Assembly (NCBI GenBank): GCA_018381425.1
Contig: JAGZRY010000003.1
Span: forward strand, 1-35,174
Direction: 5' to 3'
Length of the DNA: 35,174 nt
Origin: Haemophilus parainfluenzae
Lineage (GTDB): Bacteria > Pseudomonadota > Gammaproteobacteria > Enterobacterales > Pasteurellaceae
Both the position numbers and the translations under genes were made by a program. Of this stretch, positions 7,994 through 19,100 are shown in pieces. Below the pieces are notes generated by a model. It did not search any database and was not told where the DNA came from. It saw only the letters and a program-made list of their open reading frames with translations. Position 1 is the first letter of the stretch, and each line of letters starts with the position of its first letter.

Positions 7994-9971
7994 GATAATT
8001 TCTCCGGGTAATATAGTTTAAGATAAGTCCACTAATTTCAAATTGTGGAGAGTAGATTGATGAGCCAGCAAATGATAAGGCAATATTTCGGCTATACCCT
8101 GATAATTGAAGTGTAGGCGTTGAATAATCTTCAGCCGACCAAAGAAAATCATTCCAAAGAGAATCATTCCAACGACCGCCGCCACCGGCAATTTCTAAAT
8201 CTTTACTTAGTGCGGCTGAATGGTAGTTTGAATTGTAATCAAGATCGAAACGGAAACTTATTTTTGATTTTCCATCGGTTGTCGCTTGCAATTCAGCACT
8301 ATGCCAGCTCTTGATTAATGTTGGCGAACCGCAATGGTTGAATGCCATTTTTACAGTCCAATCTATGCTTTTACCTGAAAATGAATAGCATTTGTCAGAT
8401 TGGCGATAAACTTTCCCATCGCTAAAAGTAATGTAAACTTGATTAGGCGATTGCCAAAGTCCTTGTAACGGCTCAGGGTAAATAAAAGATGTACTTCTCG
8501 TTGTGCCATCAGGTTGCACCATTACGCATAAGTGCCGCCCCTCAGTTGAATAGAATCTAACTTGGTTTGATTTAGCTTTAGTGGATGAATAGACAATGTT
8601 GTATGGCTGTTTATCAAAGGCAAGTTTACGGTTTGCATCCATTTCACTTAATCTAAAGTCACCGAATTGCTCAGTTTGATCTATTCTAGTGATGCCGTTT
8701 TTTGTAATTGCAATAGGCATGAATGATGTTTGCAACGTATTCGGATTTATGCCAACTGGCGAGATGTCTTTTAGCACCCAATCTTCACGGCCTGAACCAT
8801 AAAGACCTGATGTTTTATTTTGACAACCGATAATTAAAACGCCGCCGGTGGTGGATGATAATGCGGTTATTTCATCCCCTAAACCGAATTGTTCTGAGCC
8901 TAACAATACCGCCCAACGGTTAGGATGTCCGACTAATGAATGCCCTAATTGACCGCCAGCGAATGATGCAAATAAATGATTTCTGTGCGCACAAATATAT
9001 TGCGGACTATCATTATTCACTAGAATTGGAATGATAATCCCGTTCGGACGAACCTCAATAATCTGCTCGCCATTGCACCCATAGGCATAATGCGTATTAG
9101 CACCGCCATAGAAATTGTGATAGATAAATTGCCAGTTTTTTCCTTTAGTTAGCGAAACCCTGTCACATTTTTCTATTGTCGCAACGGTTGTGCTATTTAC
9201 CTGTAATGGTTGATTAGCTAAAACAGATTGTGACAAGACAATATACCCCGATTTACTATCAGGCGCTAAAGATACCGAATGAATCACACCTCTAACATTG
9301 CCCGATGTGAAGTCTGAGTTATCCAATAGATTTTCAGGCTTAACTAAGTTTTTTAACTTGGCAATATACGTTGCTTGAGCAACCGTCCAACTATTATCAG
9401 AACTGATAAATGCGCCGCATCTATCTCCATCATCACGAAAAGCAATCAGCTTATTATCCAACTCTACAACGCCACGAATATTTCCTGTTCCTGGAACTGG
9501 AAATACAGCATCAACGCCTAACTGAAATGCTTTCCCCCGATAAGCTAAATCATCAGCAAAATCACCATCAATAGAACTGTTCACATAACTTGCAGTAAAG
9601 CTAACGCCACTAACAGAAAAATTTGTTCCGTTAGTCATGGTTGCTGGCTTTAAAAATGCAACAATAAAGGCATCATCTAGCACATCAATAATGCGGTATT
9701 GTTTACCGCTATGAGTAAATGCCTTATTGTGGAACTGCTCTTTATTGGCGATATTTCCAACGTGCAACACGGCATAAGTCATTTGAGATGGAACTGTTTT
9801 ACCATCCAAACATTCATATCCCTCAATTCTAGAAAATCCACCGCCATAAATAGGCTGCACATTTAGCGTGCTAACCGCATCACTACTAGCCTTTGCGATT
9901 GGAGGAGTAGATAGATCCATCCCACCGCTAATAGCGATAAACTGTGATTGATTTCTCGGTAACTGTGCCAT
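7986..9971 (-). CDS. beta-rich tail protein, possible nozzle or tubular protein
   Basis: A 661-residue protein without enzyme motifs. The beginning (SGGMDLSTPPIAKASSDAVSTLN then GGGFSRIEGYECLDG) matches a style I recall from podovirus proteins that follow the adaptor gene. The rest is rich in beta strands with Gly-turns and repeated hydrophobic-aromatic strands, compatible with a propeller or ring (for example PQYICAHRNHLFASFAGGQLGHS). The order adaptor, this gene, tail fibre is the order of T7 gp11, gp12 and gp17, so it may be the functional counterpart of tubular protein B. That assignment is from position. The ATG is one base past the stop of the adaptor gene. Confidence 0.65.
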   Translation of the reverse strand: MAQLPRNQSQFIAISGGMDLSTPPIAKASSDAVSTLNVQPIYGGGFSRIEGYECLDGKTVPSQMTYAVLHVGNIANKEQFHNKAFTHSGKQYRIIDVLDDAFIVAFLKPATMTNGTNFSVSGVSFTASYVNSSIDGDFADDLAYRGKAFQLGVDAVFPVPGTGNIRGVVELDNKLIAFRDDGDRCGAFISSDNSWTVAQATYIAKLKNLVKPENLLDNSDFTSGNVRGVIHSVSLAPDSKSGYIVLSQSVLANQPLQVNSTTVATIEKCDRVSLTKGKNWQFIYHNFYGGANTHYAYGCNGEQIIEVRPNGIIIPILVNNDSPQYICAHRNHLFASFAGGQLGHSLVGHPNRWAVLLGSEQFGLGDEITALSSTTGGVLIIGCQNKTSGLYGSGREDWVLKDISPVGINPNTLQTSFMPIAITKNGITRIDQTEQFGDFRLSEMDANRKLAFDKQPYNIVYSSTKAKSNQVRFYSTEGRHLCVMVQPDGTTRSTSFIYPEPLQGLWQSPNQVYITFSDGKVYRQSDKCYSFSGKSIDWTVKMAFNHCGSPTLIKSWHSAELQATTDGKSKISFRFDLDYNSNYHSAALSKDLEIAGGGGRWNDSLWNDFLWSAEDYSTPTLQLSGYSRNIALSFAGSSIYSPQFEISGLILNYITRRNYRV

Positions 9972-10361
9972 TTATTTGCCTAATGATGGAGTTGGTAAGA
10001 ATTGAGTGCAAAGTAAGTGTAAATATTTATCCCATTCGTTTTGTCCACGCAAAATTAACTCTTGAGCATTTTGCGATAAGGCTTTGCCTTGCATTGCATA
10101 ATACACAATAGCAACATGGAATTTTTCAGGAATGAAAGGAGTATCAGCAGATTCTTCAAGAACTTGAGGATTTTTAGAAGAGAATCCATCACCCCAAAAA
10201 TCCTCACTCCAATCACGCAAAGATTGGATATCTAGCCACGATTCACGAACTGCATCAACATACTCTAGACTACGACCTTTCTGATTGGCTACGCCAAATG
10301 GGCCATCACCTGTATCATTCATTTCACGGCGTAACCGTTGAGCAAGTTGAAGATAATTCAT
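9972..10361 (-). CDS. short head-tail adaptor protein
   Basis: A 129-residue protein. The N terminus MNYLQLAQRLRREMNDTGDGP and the helix YVDAVRESWLDIQSLRDW match the start of podovirus adaptor (gp11/SU10-type) proteins. The C-terminal part DTPFIPEKFHVAIVYYAMQGKAL matches the conserved end in which the family specifies PE-rFH-AIVY-AM. Relatives are usually near 200 residues; here the beta domain between these two halves appears to be missing. It should form the ring between portal and tail. Its ATG overlaps the preceding stop in TAATG, so the two genes are coupled. Confidence 0.65.
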   Translation of the reverse strand: MNYLQLAQRLRREMNDTGDGPFGVANQKGRSLEYVDAVRESWLDIQSLRDWSEDFWGDGFSSKNPQVLEESADTPFIPEKFHVAIVYYAMQGKALSQNAQELILRGQNEWDKYLHLLCTQFLPTPSLGK

Positions 10362-10822
10362 TATTCATCACCTAATACTGTAATTGAGAATCGAGGCGCA
10401 AAGTATTCGTCCAATGTACCGTCTTTGTTTTGTGTAAAGCGGATTTCACCTGATTTAGCCAATAGCTGATATGCTGGTTCAGGAATAGATACTTCTTCAC
10501 CACGTTTAATTAACGCATCCCAATCGCCGATACTGACATAAACATCACTATTATCTGTTTCGCTTGGTGCAATAATAATTCGCACACGCTTATGCGCTAA
10601 CAATGGAATGTCTCCTTGCGTTTCTTGTGTTTCTTGTGATGCTTGCGGTTGTAATTGCACTTCCGCATCAGGGCGTAAAATGCCATTTGCTGATTCAAAA
10701 TCAAGAATTGCTTGAACTAGCTCTTCTTTTTTGCCGTCTTTTTCAACGCCACAATAATCACGCAAATGAGCAACTAATTCTTCTTTTGTTGCTTTTTTTA
10801 AATCAATAAATGGATAAGCCAT
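10361..10822 (-). CDS. SAP/HeH-like small virion protein
   Basis: 153 residues from the ATG at 10822, preceded by GTGAGGACAACA; an upstream GTG four codons earlier overlaps the ribosome site and is rejected. Residues about 5-45 form a helix-extended-helix of the SAP/HeH type (ATKEELVAHLRDYCGVEKDGKKEELVQ in two adjacent parts), a fold that binds nucleic acid in other proteins. A Gln/Thr-rich linker follows, then a beta-rich domain (about 80-150; RVRIIIAPSE, DVYVSIGDWDALIKRGEEV) similar in feel to head-completion or head-fibre proteins. It lies between capsid and adaptor genes, so a head-completion role is plausible but not shown. Confidence 0.65.
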   Translation of the reverse strand: MAYPFIDLKKATKEELVAHLRDYCGVEKDGKKEELVQAILDFESANGILRPDAEVQLQPQASQETQETQGDIPLLAHKRVRIIIAPSETDNSDVYVSIGDWDALIKRGEEVSIPEPAYQLLAKSGEIRFTQNKDGTLDEYFAPRFSITVLGDE

Positions 10823-10834
10823 TGTTGTCCTCAC

Positions 10835-10866
10835 TAAAAAAATAAAGCCCTCACAAGGAGGGCTTT
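10835..10866 (-). terminator. intrinsic terminator after the major capsid gene
   Basis: On the - strand, AAAGCCCTC pairs with GAGGGCTTT (10844-10852 and 10858-10866) around a 5-base loop, followed by a T-rich run over 10843-10835. It lies 18 bases past the capsid stop and just before the ribosome site of the next gene, as expected where capsid mRNA must exceed tail mRNA. Confidence 0.85.
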
Positions 10867-10883
10867 TGATTTACGAATTAAAA

Positions 10884-11888
10884 CTAAAGTGATGATGCAG
10901 CCACTTCTACACGAACTAACCAAGCATCGTTTAGGATTTTACCCGCCCACCAAGTTTTCCAACCAACTGAGCCGGTTTGACCTAATTCATCGCCTTTCTC
11001 AGCTTTACCAGGATTGCGAACTAAAATTTGTGCAGCATCTTTACCTTTTAATGGGCAAGTTGCATAAGCATCTTGACCGAATACGGCGATTTTATACACG
11101 TCCGCTTTAGAGCCAGCAGTAGATAATACTTTGTTTGCTGTTGGAGTGCCGCCTTTGTTGATTTCAGGTGCGAATAAAGGCGATGTAATAAAGCGCACAT
11201 TTTCGATTGTGCCGAACTCTTGCGGAACAATAGGCTGACGAGAGCCGTATTCTGCAACTGGAGTGAATCCAGGTAAGCTGCGAATATCAGCCTCTAAGTC
11301 AGTATGACATACCGCAATGTATGCAGCCTCAATCGGTTTAGTACCGTATTTGATTGAGCCATCAAGGATAGATGTTTTTTTCTTCGCACGATTGCGTTGT
11401 AATTTACGCACTGCTGCACGAATATGCTCTAATTTAACCGCAGTATTTACATCGTTGGAAGAAGTGCCGTTAGCGAAAATAACGTTTGTACCTCCACTAA
11501 TTGCGCCCCAAGCTAAAAGCTCGGTTGTTTCAGCCGCTTGCTCACCTGAAAGCATTGTGGTGTCACTTAACACTTGATCTTCATGGGTGTCTTGAATCAC
11601 ATCGGTGATTTCAACCCAAGAGCCGTATTGTTTTAATGCAACTTCCACATCTTCATACGCCATTTTTTGAGATTCCGGACGAACGCCCTCAGTTAATGGA
11701 GTTGTTGCCGGTGCAAATGGTTTTGGACGGCGGAATTTAATGGTTTGAGATTTGTTTTGTGGAACTGGTTTAGTTTGACCAAGTTTATTCAAAACAAGGA
11801 TTGGTTCTGCGTGAGCTAACATTTTAGCCTCAGCATAAACTTTTGTGCGTGGAGAAATGTCGCTATCGGTATATTTAGTTGTAGCCAT
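10884..11888 (-). CDS. major capsid protein, N4-gp56 family
   Basis: A 334-residue protein forming the head shell. The family is recognised from the segments KFRRPKPFAPATTPLTEGV, the YEDVEVALKQYGSWVEITDV stretch with the following IQDTHED, and GEQAAETTELLAWG, which are the hallmarks of N4-gp56-type capsid proteins with the HK97 fold. The length is slightly shorter than N4 gp56 (about 400). The ATG follows GAGGAAAATTTATC. It is flanked upstream by the scaffold gene and downstream by a strong terminator, the classic arrangement for the most abundant late product. Confidence 0.9.
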   Translation of the reverse strand: MATTKYTDSDISPRTKVYAEAKMLAHAEPILVLNKLGQTKPVPQNKSQTIKFRRPKPFAPATTPLTEGVRPESQKMAYEDVEVALKQYGSWVEITDVIQDTHEDQVLSDTTMLSGEQAAETTELLAWGAISGGTNVIFANGTSSNDVNTAVKLEHIRAAVRKLQRNRAKKKTSILDGSIKYGTKPIEAAYIAVCHTDLEADIRSLPGFTPVAEYGSRQPIVPQEFGTIENVRFITSPLFAPEINKGGTPTANKVLSTAGSKADVYKIAVFGQDAYATCPLKGKDAAQILVRNPGKAEKGDELGQTGSVGWKTWWAGKILNDAWLVRVEVAASSL

Positions 11889-11918
11889 GATAAATTTTCC
11901 TCAAATGAACTAACTTAT

Positions 11919-12776
11919 TTATCGCTGTTTAGCAAATTCAGCAGCGAATTGATTGAACAACGATTCTTCATCAACTTCATTGCCCCCTTTTGGACTTGTG
12001 CGACCGGTAGGAAGTGACAATGCTGAAAGTTGCTGAGAACGTTTATTCCGTTGCTCTGAGATTGATGCGGCGGTCTTTTTGTATTCATTGAGTAAGTAGA
12101 TAGCATCTTGCGGATCGTCTGATTTAAACAATGCCTTGATGCCTTTTGGTTGATTATCTACCCATCTATGGAACATTGGATCGCCTAAAATGTCGTTTGC
12201 ATCAGGAACGACTTGAGTCACTAATGAAATTGAGCTATCAAGTTGTTGCTGCGCAAAATCTTGCATATTTGCATCGACCATCTGAGCAATCGGCGCTGAA
12301 ATATCATTAAGGCGTTGATTTTGTCCGGCGAGAATGCGGGATAATACATCAGCAACTTCAGGATAGTCCGCACGCAAATTATCTAACTCACCATCAAAGG
12401 TAGTTTGACTTTGCTCGAGCTGTTCTAACGCTGCCTTAGCCTGTTGATATTTCTTAGAGAGAGCGCCAACACGACCACGTTGAGATTTAGCCATGTGTTC
12501 GTATCTCTCTTTTTCTGCTTTCATCAAACGGAAATGATCTTTCACTTCATCTGTGGCATCAGATAACCATTCAGGCAATACTTCCTCTTTTTCATCCGGC
12601 TGTTGCGGGATATTTTCTTGAGTGGTATTTTCCATGCGTTGATCGGGCGCTGGCTGGTCGGTTTCATCTGCGACTGACGGTTTAACTTCAGCAGTTAGTC
12701 CACCTGATTCAAGTTGATTAGCGGCCTCATCGAAAGCGGCATCAGCATTAAATTCTGTGGTGTCTTGATTTTCCAT
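11919..12776 (-). CDS. capsid scaffold protein
   Basis: A 285-residue acidic, highly helical protein immediately upstream of the capsid gene. The first 75 residues are Glu/Gln/Asp-rich and disordered. Residues about 85-155 form a coiled coil (KAALEQLEQSQTTFDGELDN). The middle is helical, and the C terminus carries a basic patch (SEQRNKRSQQL) followed by NQFAAEFAKQR, typical of scaffold tails that dock to capsid protein. It should guide procapsid assembly and leave before packaging finishes. The ATG has GAGGTAATAA upstream. There is no visible protease motif. Confidence 0.8.
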   Translation of the reverse strand: MENQDTTEFNADAAFDEAANQLESGGLTAEVKPSVADETDQPAPDQRMENTTQENIPQQPDEKEEVLPEWLSDATDEVKDHFRLMKAEKERYEHMAKSQRGRVGALSKKYQQAKAALEQLEQSQTTFDGELDNLRADYPEVADVLSRILAGQNQRLNDISAPIAQMVDANMQDFAQQQLDSSISLVTQVVPDANDILGDPMFHRWVDNQPKGIKALFKSDDPQDAIYLLNEYKKTAASISEQRNKRSQQLSALSLPTGRTSPKGGNEVDEESLFNQFAAEFAKQR

Positions 12777-12824
12777 TTATTACCTCATTAAGCGGCATAT
12801 AGCGGCTTGTGATAATTCGTTGAT

Positions 12825-12854
12825 AACAAAAAAGCCCACTCATTGAGCGGGCTT
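12825..12854 (-). terminator. intrinsic terminator upstream of the scaffold gene
   Basis: On the - strand, AAGCCC-G-CTC pairs with GAG-T-GGGCTT around loop AAT (one mismatch) at 12832-12854, followed by TTTTTTGTT. It closes the 59-codon gene two to five bases after its stop codon. Confidence 0.85.
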
Positions 12855-12858
12855 GCAT

Positions 12859-13038
12859 TTAACTGTTTAGATCTGATACTAAACTTCTTAATTCTTTAAT
12901 CTGACCTCTTAGAATATTGTATTGCTGAGGTGTTAATCCCTCAGCGCATAAATCCTGACAATACTCATCGATCCGTTTATTCAGGTAGGAGATTAGAGAA
13001 TTTCTGTCTGTTGAACTTGATAAAATCAATTTCTGCAT
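12859..13038 (-). CDS. 59-residue small phage protein bracketed by terminators
   Basis: ATG at 13036-13038 with GGAGATTTT directly upstream; the stop is at 12859-12861. The protein begins MQKLILSSSTDRNSLISYLN and is mostly helical and polar, with two cysteines (EYCQDLCAEG). It has no signal peptide or membrane segment. It lies between the giant protein gene and the scaffold gene, with one intrinsic terminator before and one after, and there is no room for a promoter between the first terminator and its ribosome site. Expression must therefore depend on read-through, probably antitermination. The family and function are not recognised. Confidence 0.7.
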   Translation of the reverse strand: MQKLILSSSTDRNSLISYLNKRIDEYCQDLCAEGLTPQQYNILRGQIKELRSLVSDLNS

Positions 13039-13050
13039 AAAATCTCCAAT

Positions 13051-13080
13051 AAAAAACCGAATTGCATTTCTACAATTCGG
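13051..13080 (-). terminator. intrinsic terminator after the giant polyvalent protein gene
   Basis: On the - strand, CCGAATTG pairs perfectly with CAATTCGG (8 bp, 13057-13080) around an 8-base loop, followed by TTTTTTATT. It lies 46 bases past the stop of the 2799-codon gene. Confidence 0.9.
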
Positions 13081-13125
13081 CTATTTTGTTGAATTTTACT
13101 GCAAATATTTTTAAATGTCAATGGA

Positions 13126-16100
13126 TTAGTGTGTGTTTAATCCCTCCATTTGTCGATATTTACGCAATAATTTAGCTTGTACCGCACTCATCTCTTTATT
13201 GTAACGTTTTATTCCGTTTTCATAGGCTACCGCACTAATGTTTCCAGAACGTAACGCACGAGTGAGTTTCGCTTTTTCACTTTGCGCAGACTTGATGATG
13301 TTTTTTTCTTCCTCATGGAATTTGATTAATTTCATCTTGTCAGCATCTAACCAATCACCAAGCTCATTGCGCTCTTTACGAGATTTGTATTCGGCATAAA
13401 CGCTTTTTGCCTCATCGCTTGCCTCATAGTATCGGCTTTGAATAGCGAACTCATTTGTTGTACCAATGAATTGATTTAGGAATGGCGTGCGAGTTTTGCG
13501 GCCTAATTTTTCACGATTAGGATTTTCGATAAATACCGTTCCTAACTCTTTAAAACTACCAAGTATTGAACCATATCCATCAAACAAGTTTTTAATTTGT
13601 TCAGGGTACATATCAATACCTAGTGAATCGTTGAGGTAAAGAGCAATATCTTCCCATTCTTGAGCGGTTGTTGCCTTAGATTGCTCGGCTTTTAATTTAT
13701 CATCTCTTACATAATTGGTTGTAATTTGATTACCAAAAGCAGAACGGTTTAAAACATTTTGCATTAATGGTTGCAAAATTGTTGGCGTAAATGTTAATGC
13801 TGCCTTAGTCATCGGATATTTCGCTGCTGAAATTTCAGATGGAGATACTGGCGAAAATGTTTTCAATGAATGCACAAACATATTTGTTCCAGCCTCAGTA
13901 AATGAAATATCGCCAACCGCACCTTTCACAAGGTTTGTTGCAAAATTCCACGCCATTTGCGCCATACCAAAACCAACCGGAATTTTGAAGTATTTACCCC
14001 CGCCAAGTGGAATCGGGATATAGCGAGTGATGTCGCCAAGCTGATCCATTTTATTGCCGCCCTCGTCCTCATCGTCCATTGAGCGCAACACAGTGTAAAG
14101 TGAAGTCATTGCTACCATGTATGCAGCAAAGCGGATTTGTCCTTTACGAGTGGATAGGTAACGCATTAAGTTGGCCGCACCCATTACTGTTGGTTGTGAG
14201 AACATATACAACGCTTTAATGCCACGCATTTTTGAGCCAGTTTTTCGGAAGTTGGTTAATTCGAGCGTTGTCGCCGCCGCTTGTTTTGAATCAATGCCAT
14301 TTTCCACTAAAGCTTTATAGGATGCTAACGCTGATACTGTATCAAACATCTTATTATAACCCTCAAACACTTTGCCAACTTTCTCAAGTTTGCCGGCGAG
14401 TGGATTATTTTCCTTGCGCAATTTCTTAACTAAATCAACTTCTGATTTATCAAGATAAGTACCATAGTTTGATACTCCCCCCTCTTTTAGAAGTTGTTTT
14501 AACATTCGCTCTGCTGGAACACTATCACGCAATTCTTGACCAAATCCAAGGCGTTTTGTTGCTTGCCATACTTCCTTGTCGGTAAAAGCGTTTTTAATGG
14601 TATCACGACCGATTTTATCCATTGTTTTGCTATCAACCAGGCGATTATTTTTATCGTAAAGTTTTTGCACTCGGATAAATTCTGATTTTTCCCAAGTATC
14701 ACGCATCATATTCATTGGCGCAAACGTAACAGTCCATTGAGTAACGCCTCGAGCATACCATCCTATCGGTTTAGAAATTACTTTCAAGAAAGCATTGGCG
14801 TGTTCAACGTTGTCATTACGCAACGATTCCATTACTTGAGTTGGCAATTCATACTCATAATAATCACTGCCCTCTTTACGGATAAGCACGTTGTCGCTTG
14901 AGCGTGTTAAGCCTTGCATTTTACGTTTGCTAATACCTAAATTTGCGGTTGCTTGTTCTCTTGCCTCAGCATCAGAATAGCCTTTATCTTTCAATAAAGT
15001 CACTTCTGTTTCAAACAAGTCATCGATTTTAGATTTAAACTCAGCAAAGCCGGCATAGGTGGTGGATTTACCGATTGACTTCCAAACAGCATCAATCGCA
15101 TCTTCAGCCTCAGAACTTGTACGGCCTTTCAATGTTTTATCTCGAGCAATGTTGAGTGCATTAGAGCCAGCGCCTGAGATAATATCAACATCTGCATCGG
15201 CATTAGGATCACCAGTTAAAGGCACATAATGGCGATTAGCTTTGTATTCTTGATACTCAGCCTCAGTATATCGACCACTTGCACGATCAACATCCAATCT
15301 TGCTTGATTAAGATCGTAAACGAGATCGGCTACATATTCTAAATTAGAGCGGCTGATATGTTTTTCTGTATTACTCATAATCAATTCAGCCTCAGGAATT
15401 GACCAACCGCCAGCAACCCCAACTTTAAAGCGATTGCCTTTGTTTTTGTAATCCGTGTTGTAAATATCAGCCTTGCGGTTATCGTATTGCTCTTTCGCTT
15501 TTAGATAAGCCTCATTTAAGCGGCGCACTTCTGCACTTGTACCGTTTTGTTTAGCGTTATCCAATAAGCGTTTTGTATCACGCATGACTTTTTCATCACG
15601 ATTGAGTAAATCAATGTTTTTCTCAATGGAATAGCGAGCTGAGATCCAGTTACCAACCATTCTTTTCATTGTTAATTCATCAATGTAATGATTGCTTTTT
15701 TTGGTTTCTTTGGATAGCGCTGCGATCTTAGATAGAATAGGCTTTAAATACGCTTGTTCCAATTCTGAATTCATTGCGTCACGTTTCCCTTTGGCGGTGT
15801 ACATGGCATCTTTCAATCGGCGTTTCTCGTGGTCTCGACTACTCGTGTTCCCTGTTTGGTCTTCAAGGTGCATAGCATCAATCCAGTCATTCACCGGGCG
15901 AAGGCTATCAGCCAGCCATTCATCCACTTTGCCCACCGCACGATTGAAACGTTCTTTAAAGCTTGAATAGTCTTTCGTTTTTAAATCATCCCAAAGACTT
16001 GGCTCGCTTTCGGCTTTGGCCGTCTGAGAAAGATCAAGGGCAGATTGAGCTGTGTTGGCGCGGGAGAAACGAATATCATTTTTACGAGCATTGAATCGTT

Positions 16101-19100
16101 TTGATAATGGAATGATTTCTCCATCGTCATCATAAGTAATTAATTCGTCAAGTTTGATTTTTTTCTTATCATTTACAACTTCTGATAATCCGTTGTCATA
16201 CCCTTGCTCAAGTAAAGAATCTGCATTAGTAAATACTTCACTTGCTTTCACATCCTTACTAACAATTTGATAATTGCCACCGAGATTAGCCTCACCATGT
16301 TCTACTGCATAATCACGAACGATAGTAACCCAGTCTCCATTGGTAATTGTCCCCCCAGTTCCTTTGGGATAAGCTCTATAGATTGTGACTGTATCATCAG
16401 GCTTGCCTTTAATTCTTTTTAAAATATCCCAAGCTTTTCTATCCATAGCATCATAGCCTGTTCCGTAGTATTGATACCCTTTAGAAGAATATAAATCGTC
16501 AGGATATAATCCTTTTAAATTATCGATACTTTGCGAAATTTCATCTTTGCTGTTAGGTGCGCTATGTTCCATTCTGTAGTCAGGCTTACCGAATCCTTTT
16601 TCTTGCGCTCTGTTATTCACCAAACTTCTCAATTCACTCTCAACACTTGAATCGCCATTCTTATATTTATTTGCTAACTCTAGATAGCGCTCATCTGATT
16701 CAGAAAGTTTTTTCCGACTAAAACGAATATCATCGTTCTCACTATTGACACGACTTTCTTCTTTCACTACACTGGCTTTATTGAAAAGCAGGTTTAACGT
16801 ATCATCTGCCAGCAATTGGAGCTTAGAGTTGATACGACCTGCTTTTTTCTTATCTACAAATCGAACATCGGATTTTTCAATCATATTCTCTAAATAAGCG
16901 CGAGTACTATCTTTCCCATAAGCAATAGCTAATTTATGGAAAACTAAACCATTTATTTCTTGGTCTGCGTGTAATGCTGCAATGACTCTCTCATTTCCTT
17001 TAACTGCTAACTCCGTTAAAACAACATAAGAATTGGATTTTCCTTTCGTATTTTTAAATACTGCGACTGGATTATTCAATTCTTTTGGAATCTGTTTTAA
17101 TACATCAGCCGTCATTTCAGGGTGATCATTTTTGATTTTTCCAATCTTCGCAAAGTTGATATACATTGGCTCATCAGTAATGCCCGATTGAATTAATGCT
17201 TCTGGTGTTGTACCTAGTTCGATCCAACGGTTATTATCAAAACGAGTTTCAGAAGAATTAAAAACATCATCCACCGCTTTCGCAAAATCCGAATCCACAT
17301 TTTCATTTAAGCTAAAGCGAATATCGTTATTTGATGAAACTTGTTCAGTTTTCACCGCACTTTGTTTGATACGTGCAACAAGATTCAATACATCCTCATC
17401 AGAAAACTGCGTTGCTCGTTCTACCCCAAAGAATTTTGACAAGAAGTCTTTGATTTTTTGTGCGGTCATTGCCAACCATGATTTTGTTGATTGTCTTTGA
17501 CCTTTCTTAATCTCCACGCCATAACGACTTTCAAGCTCATTCCATTTGCCTGTTTCGTGTGCGGCCATCATTTCTGCAATAGCCTCTTCAATCGCCACAG
17601 TTCGATTGGTTGCGGCTAAGTCATCTGTGTTTTTGCGTTGCGCCTGGATGGCATCGGCAATTTGGCTCACAGCTTTATTCTTGCCGACTTCAGTCATAAG
17701 GTTGTCATAAGTGCCTTTGTAGCCAACATTGATTCCTCGGTGAGCCATTTCATGCCATGCAACGAACTGTAAGCGTTCGTCTTTGGTCATGGTTTTTGTC
17801 GCTTTAATGCTGTCGGCGACAATAGTGATTTTGCCTGTTTTTGGATTGAACCACCCCTCCACGTCAGAAGTAATTAAATTCTTCACGTCTTTTGGCGGGT
17901 TAGCAAAGGTGGTCACTTCGATATGGTGTGTGGCTTTACCAAAAGTTTTATTGATTATCGCTTGCACACGTTGAACTTCAGGACCAATGGAAGGTTCTTG
18001 ATTGTTTTTTGCGCTTTGATATTGACTTAAATCGGCTTCGGTCTTAATATTAGGCACAGAAAGGTTATCTACGCTAGTGAGCGACGATGGCAATTGAAGC
18101 CCAGCAGTCCTAGCAAATTGATAACTTTTTATGGAGTTAGTTTCTGATAATGGTGATCGCAATTGAAGCGTAAGATTATCTAAGAAATTGGCTCCTTTTT
18201 TCTTATTCCAATAAAGCAAGTCATTTTCTAATCCGCGTTGAATTTGCGAATTATTTCGTCCATATACACTAGCAATATTAATTAATTCAATTCCTTGTGA
18301 AGTCTGCTTTAAATGCAAGGCTGAAACAACAGGCTTGTTGATTCCATTCACATTTTCCATTAACTCTGTTAAAACCACATAACCATTTTGCTGTGTGCTT
18401 GATTTCATTACTGCTACAGGATCATTAATTTGTTTTGGTAGCTGTTTTAATGTATCAGGTGTAACATTATGTTTTCCTAACATTACCTTTTTCAATACTG
18501 CACCACTGATCACCACATTAGCATCAGGAAGACCCAGCATCTTCAATACGCTAGGAGTTGTGCCAACATCAATAATTTGCGATGAAAACTTGCCATTGGC
18601 TACATCATCCACCGCTTTCGCAAAATCAGAATCAGCCGATTCATTCAGACTTAATCGAATATCTTCATCAACATTCTTCGCTTGCTGCAATGAGCCTAAT
18701 TTATCGAATGCCATATCACCAAACATACTGGCTTGTGATAGATTGCCTTGTGTTTGAGCCTGCTCGAAATATGCACCTAACACTTGCGCAATACGCTTTC
18801 CACTACGGCGATTTTCATCAAAGATGGTTAAGATTTCTCTTGCTTCCGGCGATAAATCACCCACAAAATCATCCTGAGCAAGATAATCATTGATTTTGTA
18901 ACCTTGCGCATTGAGTTGATTGTATTTTTCTACCGCTTGAATAATGTCGTTGGAAATGCTGACATCAGAAAGCACGCCTGAATTAATATCTTGCTGAGTT
19001 TGAGCTACTTTAGGTGCAAGTGCGGTTAAGGCATTAAGTACGTTTTTAGCCCCTTGGTCAGTGTTCTCAATCAATCTTGATAATGTTTGACTATCGCCAT

